Below are positions 6,348 through 7,441 of a DNA stretch of 7,441 nt, in pieces. Each line of letters starts with the position of its first letter. The first letter of the stretch is position 1. The notes beneath the pieces are model-generated. The model was not told where the DNA came from and did not search any database. It worked only from the letters and a program-made list of their open reading frames with translations. This DNA is from Deltaproteobacteria bacterium (lineage in GTDB: Bacteria; Desulfobacterota; Desulfobacteria; Desulfobacterales; B30-G6): contig QMMS01000220.1 of NCBI GenBank assembly GCA_003647375.1, forward strand, positions 1 to 7,441. The letters are read 5' to 3'. A program made the position numbers and the translations under genes.

Positions 6348-7441
6348 ATGTCGGATATATATGATATTGTAATTATCGGAGCAGGCCCGGGTGGTCTTGG
6401 CGCAGGAATAATAGCAGCCGAGGCCGGAAAATCTTATATCATCCTGGAAAAAGGCAAAAGAGTACTACAGGGTATTATCGACTCCTACCCTAAAGGGAAA
6501 AAGGTCTATCCAACAATTCCAAAAAGCGAAAGCGACCCTTTTCCCATCGAAGCACTCGTACCCCCCAAAGAAAAAATTGCGGTGGAAACATATGTTGGGC
6601 AGATTGAAACATATGTTCAGTCACAACAAATCAATATTAAATTTGAAGAAAAATTTAAAACCATAGAACGGGACAACTCTGAATTTATTATCCGGACAGG
6701 TAGTAATATCTATATCACCAAAAATGTGATTCTATCCTTCGGCAGCAACATTCCCAACGATCTTGGCATTTACGGCGAGGCCCGAACGGTTGCCCGAAAT
6801 CTGGAAAATACCCAGGATTATATAGGGGTGACCACACTGGTAATCGGTGGTGGAAACGCTGCAGCAGATATCGCCGCAGCACTTTCTAAAGTAAAACGGG
6901 AAGCCAACGACCCCACACCGGTCTACTGGGGCCATACCAAGAAAAAGTTTAAAATAAATAAGGATACGGCCCGTGATCTTGGTGAAGAAATCCTTCTGGG
7001 AGGACAAATTAAAATTCTGCAGGGAGCCATACCTAAAATCGGAGAAGTCGATTCAGAGGGAATCGATCGCCTCTATATCCATCAGACGCCTGCTCCGCAT
7101 GCACATGATGGCGTCTATATGTACCAGGGAATGAGTTTCCCCATGAAAAATGTCATCGCCTGTGTGGGAACCCATGGCCCCTCGGCCATATTCAACAAAC
7201 TCGACCTGCAGCAGATTACCTGTATCGGAGAAATTTGTAAGATTGCCAGGGAAGGGGAACAGGTACTGTTGCTCACCCAAAACCTGCAGACCAGCACCAA
7301 AGGCATATATGCGATCGGTGGATCGATCAGCCCCTCCTATATGGAGATCCATTCCGAGGGAACAATCAAGGAAAAAAAACACCCCAACCTCATTTACACC
7401 GCTATTAAAGATGCCGTTACAGCTATGAACGGAATACTAAA
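6348..7441 (+). CDS. FAD/NAD(P)-binding oxidoreductase, 3' end outside the window
   Basis: 364 codons are visible with no stop before the right edge. An FAD-binding Rossmann motif GAGPGG lies at residues 11-16, with Glu34 at the position that usually holds the ribose. A second dinucleotide motif, GGGNAAAD, is at 167-174, presumably for NAD(P)H. The CVG segment around 268-274 resembles the strand that returns to the FAD domain, and GIYAIGG at 319-325 stands where these flavoproteins usually have a Gly-Asp. There is no CxxC before the second motif, so it is not a classical thioredoxin reductase. The order of motifs is closer to YpdA-like or other two-dinucleotide-fold reductases. ATG at 6348 is fixed by an in-frame TAA at 6342-6344, and GGGG at 6338-6341 is a weak ribosome binding site. 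Local base composition is much richer in A+T than pckG. Substrate and C-terminal domains are unknown. Confidence 0.85.
   Translation, partial: MSDIYDIVIIGAGPGGLGAGIIAAEAGKSYIILEKGKRVLQGIIDSYPKGKKVYPTIPKSESDPFPIEALVPPKEKIAVETYVGQIETYVQSQQINIKFEEKFKTIERDNSEFIIRTGSNIYITKNVILSFGSNIPNDLGIYGEARTVARNLENTQDYIGVTTLVIGGGNAAADIAAALSKVKREANDPTPVYWGHTKKKFKINKDTARDLGEEILLGGQIKILQGAIPKIGEVDSEGIDRLYIHQTPAPHAHDGVYMYQGMSFPMKNVIACVGTHGPSAIFNKLDLQQITCIGEICKIAREGEQVLLLTQNLQTSTKGIYAIGGSISPSYMEIHSEGTIKEKKHPNLIYTAIKDAVTAMNGIL
6585..6626 (+). repeat. In-frame 21-bp partial tandem duplication inside the flavoprotein gene
   Basis: GAAACATATGTT occurs at 6585-6596 and again at 6606-6617, exactly 21 bp (7 codons) apart. 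The copies encode Glu-Thr-Tyr-Val twice, at residues 80-83 and 87-90. Each copy contains the 10-bp palindrome AACATATGTT. The remaining 9 bases of the two units are not alike. Confidence 0.5.

Noticed and set aside
7053..7382. 109-codon minus-strand frame
   Set aside because: It is antisense to the flavoprotein, whose sense frame shows clear motifs throughout.

Overview
The window looks like ordinary chromosome from a Gram-negative anaerobe of the Desulfobacterota (former Deltaproteobacteria, Desulfobacterales-like). That placement is an inference. It rests on a large soluble protein resembling the DUF6178 family, a GTP-family PEP carboxykinase, an AmpG-type permease (which implies an outer membrane and peptidoglycan recycling), and intergenic DNA rich in short palindromic and tandem repeats. 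GC content is moderate. I found no rRNA, tRNA, CRISPR array, transposase, phage gene or toxin-antitoxin pair.

Layout: all five genes are on the + strand. Positions 1-326 hold no complete gene. They contain a REP-like double hairpin (61-124), an AT-rich imperfect inverted repeat (161-240) and a 14-bp perfect palindrome (259-272). Next come rdgB (327-947, XTP/dITP pyrophosphatase), pckG (958-2922, PEP carboxykinase) and ampG (2919-4463, muropeptide permease family). These three are tightly packed: 10 bp separates the first two, and the last two overlap by 4 bp with a TTG start, so they are probably one transcription unit. A 97-bp gap (4464-4560) is built from 9-bp tandem repeats, 7-bp tandem repeats and a perfect hairpin. 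After it come a DUF6178-like gene (4561-6330) and, 17 bp later, a flavin/NAD(P)-binding oxidoreductase (from 6348) that runs off the right edge.

How they fit together: nucleotide-pool cleaning, oxaloacetate/PEP interconversion and cell-wall recycling are general housekeeping, and their linkage does not define an obvious pathway. The DUF6178-like protein and the flavoprotein may be co-transcribed, so the flavoprotein is the best clue to the context of the uncharacterised gene.

I did not find a clearly new multi-gene system. The observations most worth checking are the PEP carboxykinase, which keeps its metal, substrate and P-loop residues but departs from the family in its nucleotide-contact regions; the flavoprotein, which has two Rossmann motifs, no CxxC, and Gly-Gly where Gly-Asp is usual; and the layered repeats in the two intergenic regions.
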